This document shows, piece after piece, positions 63,321 through 64,000 of a stretch of 64,000 bases of DNA. Position 1 is the first letter of the stretch; the number at the start of each line of letters is the position of its first letter. Under the pieces are notes generated by a model that was not told where the DNA came from, ran no database searches, and saw only the letters and a program-made list of their open reading frames with translations. The DNA is from Penicillus capitatus. Its lineage: Eukaryota; Chlorophyta. Location: assembly GCA_965649825.1 (NCBI GenBank), contig OZ287709.1, positions 124,001 through 188,000 of the forward strand, given 5' to 3'. Made by a program: the position numbers and the translations under genes.

Positions 63321-63748
63321 GCACCACACATTAGGGATGCTCTTTGCAGAGATGTGACAATAGGGAGAGATCTGTGGATCGCAGCCTGTTTCGACAGGAT
63401 CTCTGTCGGTCGTTTGCCGCGTCGATCGCGTTGCGTATCAAACGCACTTCGCGGAATCCGTCGTAGACAACTTACAACTTGCATCTGTCGACTCTTCGGT
63501 TTTGGATCGTTAGGTTCTTTGTGGATCCACTAGGTTTCGTTTTGCTCGTTTTCTGGTGTGTTCAACTTCGGTGCCGCGGTTTTGTGGAGTTCTTTCTCTG
63601 CCACGAACGGGATGTCTGTCACTCTCGTTCCAAATTTAATCAGATCTTCGATCTGCTCAGAAGCGACCCCACTCAATATCTCCGAAACAGAACCGACATA
63701 AACCTCTCTCTCTTCACCTAGTCACATCATATCACACATTACACTTTC
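63321..63748. other. Intergenic, convergent 3' ends
   Basis: About 430 bp between two convergent genes. Open frames lack ATG starts; nothing was recognised. Confidence 0.5.
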
Positions 63749-64000
63749 TTAAATCACAGCCCAAGGAGTCTGTCCGTCACTTTGGATGGGATGGATCATT
63801 GCGGATGGGTCGTAAAGAGGATCCTGGTCGGGTACGTGTGACGCAGGAAAGGCAGGAGCAGGCCATTCCGTATTCTGCTCAGGCGTTTTGAGGACGGCGA
63901 TGTTCGTTGCCTCGTCAACAGCATAGAGAACAAGTTCAAGATTCTTCGAATCTTCTTGCTGGACCACATAACTGGTGGCACCCTGCAAAGCCATTCGACA
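63749..64000 (-). CDS. Partial gene, C-terminal part of an unknown protein
   Basis: Minus-strand frame open to the window edge, ending at TAA 63749-63751. It reads MALQGATSYVVQQEDSKNLE, then YAVDEATNIAVLKTPEQN and a Pro/Asp-rich tail. An ATG lies at 63994, but the frame continues to the edge, so upstream exons are likely. No family was recognised; composition is ordinary coding. Confidence 0.45.
   Translation of the reverse strand, partial: CRMALQGATSYVVQQEDSKNLELVLYAVDEATNIAVLKTPEQNTEWPAPAFPASHVPDQDPLYDPSAMIHPIQSDGQTPWAVI

Noticed and set aside
1-64000. CRISPR arrays, rRNA or tRNA genes
   Set aside because: No regularly spaced repeats and no tRNA-like T-loop/acceptor pairing was noticed; a covariance-model scan would be needed to exclude tRNAs fully.

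Overview
The window is nuclear DNA of a eukaryote with compact, spliceosomal-intron-containing genes. Nearly every intron I could place is 40-84 nt (most 44-60 nt), GT-AG, with a few apparent GC-AG cases. Reading frames only make sense after these introns are removed, and several introns are multiples of three that hide inside longer open frames. The gene set is plant/alga-like: an RBP45/47-type RNA-binding protein, an NRT2-like transporter, raffinose-synthase family GH36, a PDIL5-4-like PDI, an organelle-type pseudo-phosphoglycerate mutase, LPEAT-like acyltransferase and a PDZ-CBM48 protein. I infer a photosynthetic (or once photosynthetic) unicellular protist, perhaps of the red-algal or a red-plastid lineage; the exact taxon cannot be read from the sequence.

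Layout. 1-5.1 kb: end of an RRM gene, an amidohydrolase and an NRT2-like transporter. 5.1-11.6 kb: repeat-rich, gene-poor, holding a decayed NudC tail, a tiny mitoribosomal bL33 gene and a cysteine-rich secreted peptide gene. 11.6-28 kb: dense genes (LRR-hydrolase, raffinose synthase, bL34m-like, PDIL5-4, MFS, CDT1, FAMT-domain/discoidin protein, membrane protein, TruB). 28-43.7 kb: very dense, with head-to-head pairs whose start codons lie 13, 40 and 73 bp apart (beta-helix protein, ANKRD39, pseudo-PGM, helical-repeat organellar protein, LPEAT, MRS2, an 11-exon orphan gene, Mpv17, GATA/TFIIS-N protein). 43.8-49 kb: BioA remnant, dispersed repeats and an atypical homeobox gene. 49-55.6 kb: a sugar-porter gene cut by an intact Ty3/gypsy LTR retrotransposon. 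55.6-64 kb: sparse, with a BTB/T1 (KCTD-like) gene, an apparently empty 2-kb stretch, a PDZ-CBM48 gene and the edge of one more gene.

Most prominent results: a very young retrotransposon (two 110-bp LTRs, CATGG target duplication, one ORF running from inside the 5' LTR to inside the 3' LTR) that splits an otherwise intact sugar transporter; two apparent GC-AG introns in one gene; extremely short divergent promoters; two same-strand gene overlaps; orphan gene tails (NudC, BioA) beside repeats; and a four-copy dispersed repeat that I cannot assign to a known family. Many genes are predicted mitochondrial or plastid proteins. Apart from that, neighbours do not form an obvious pathway.
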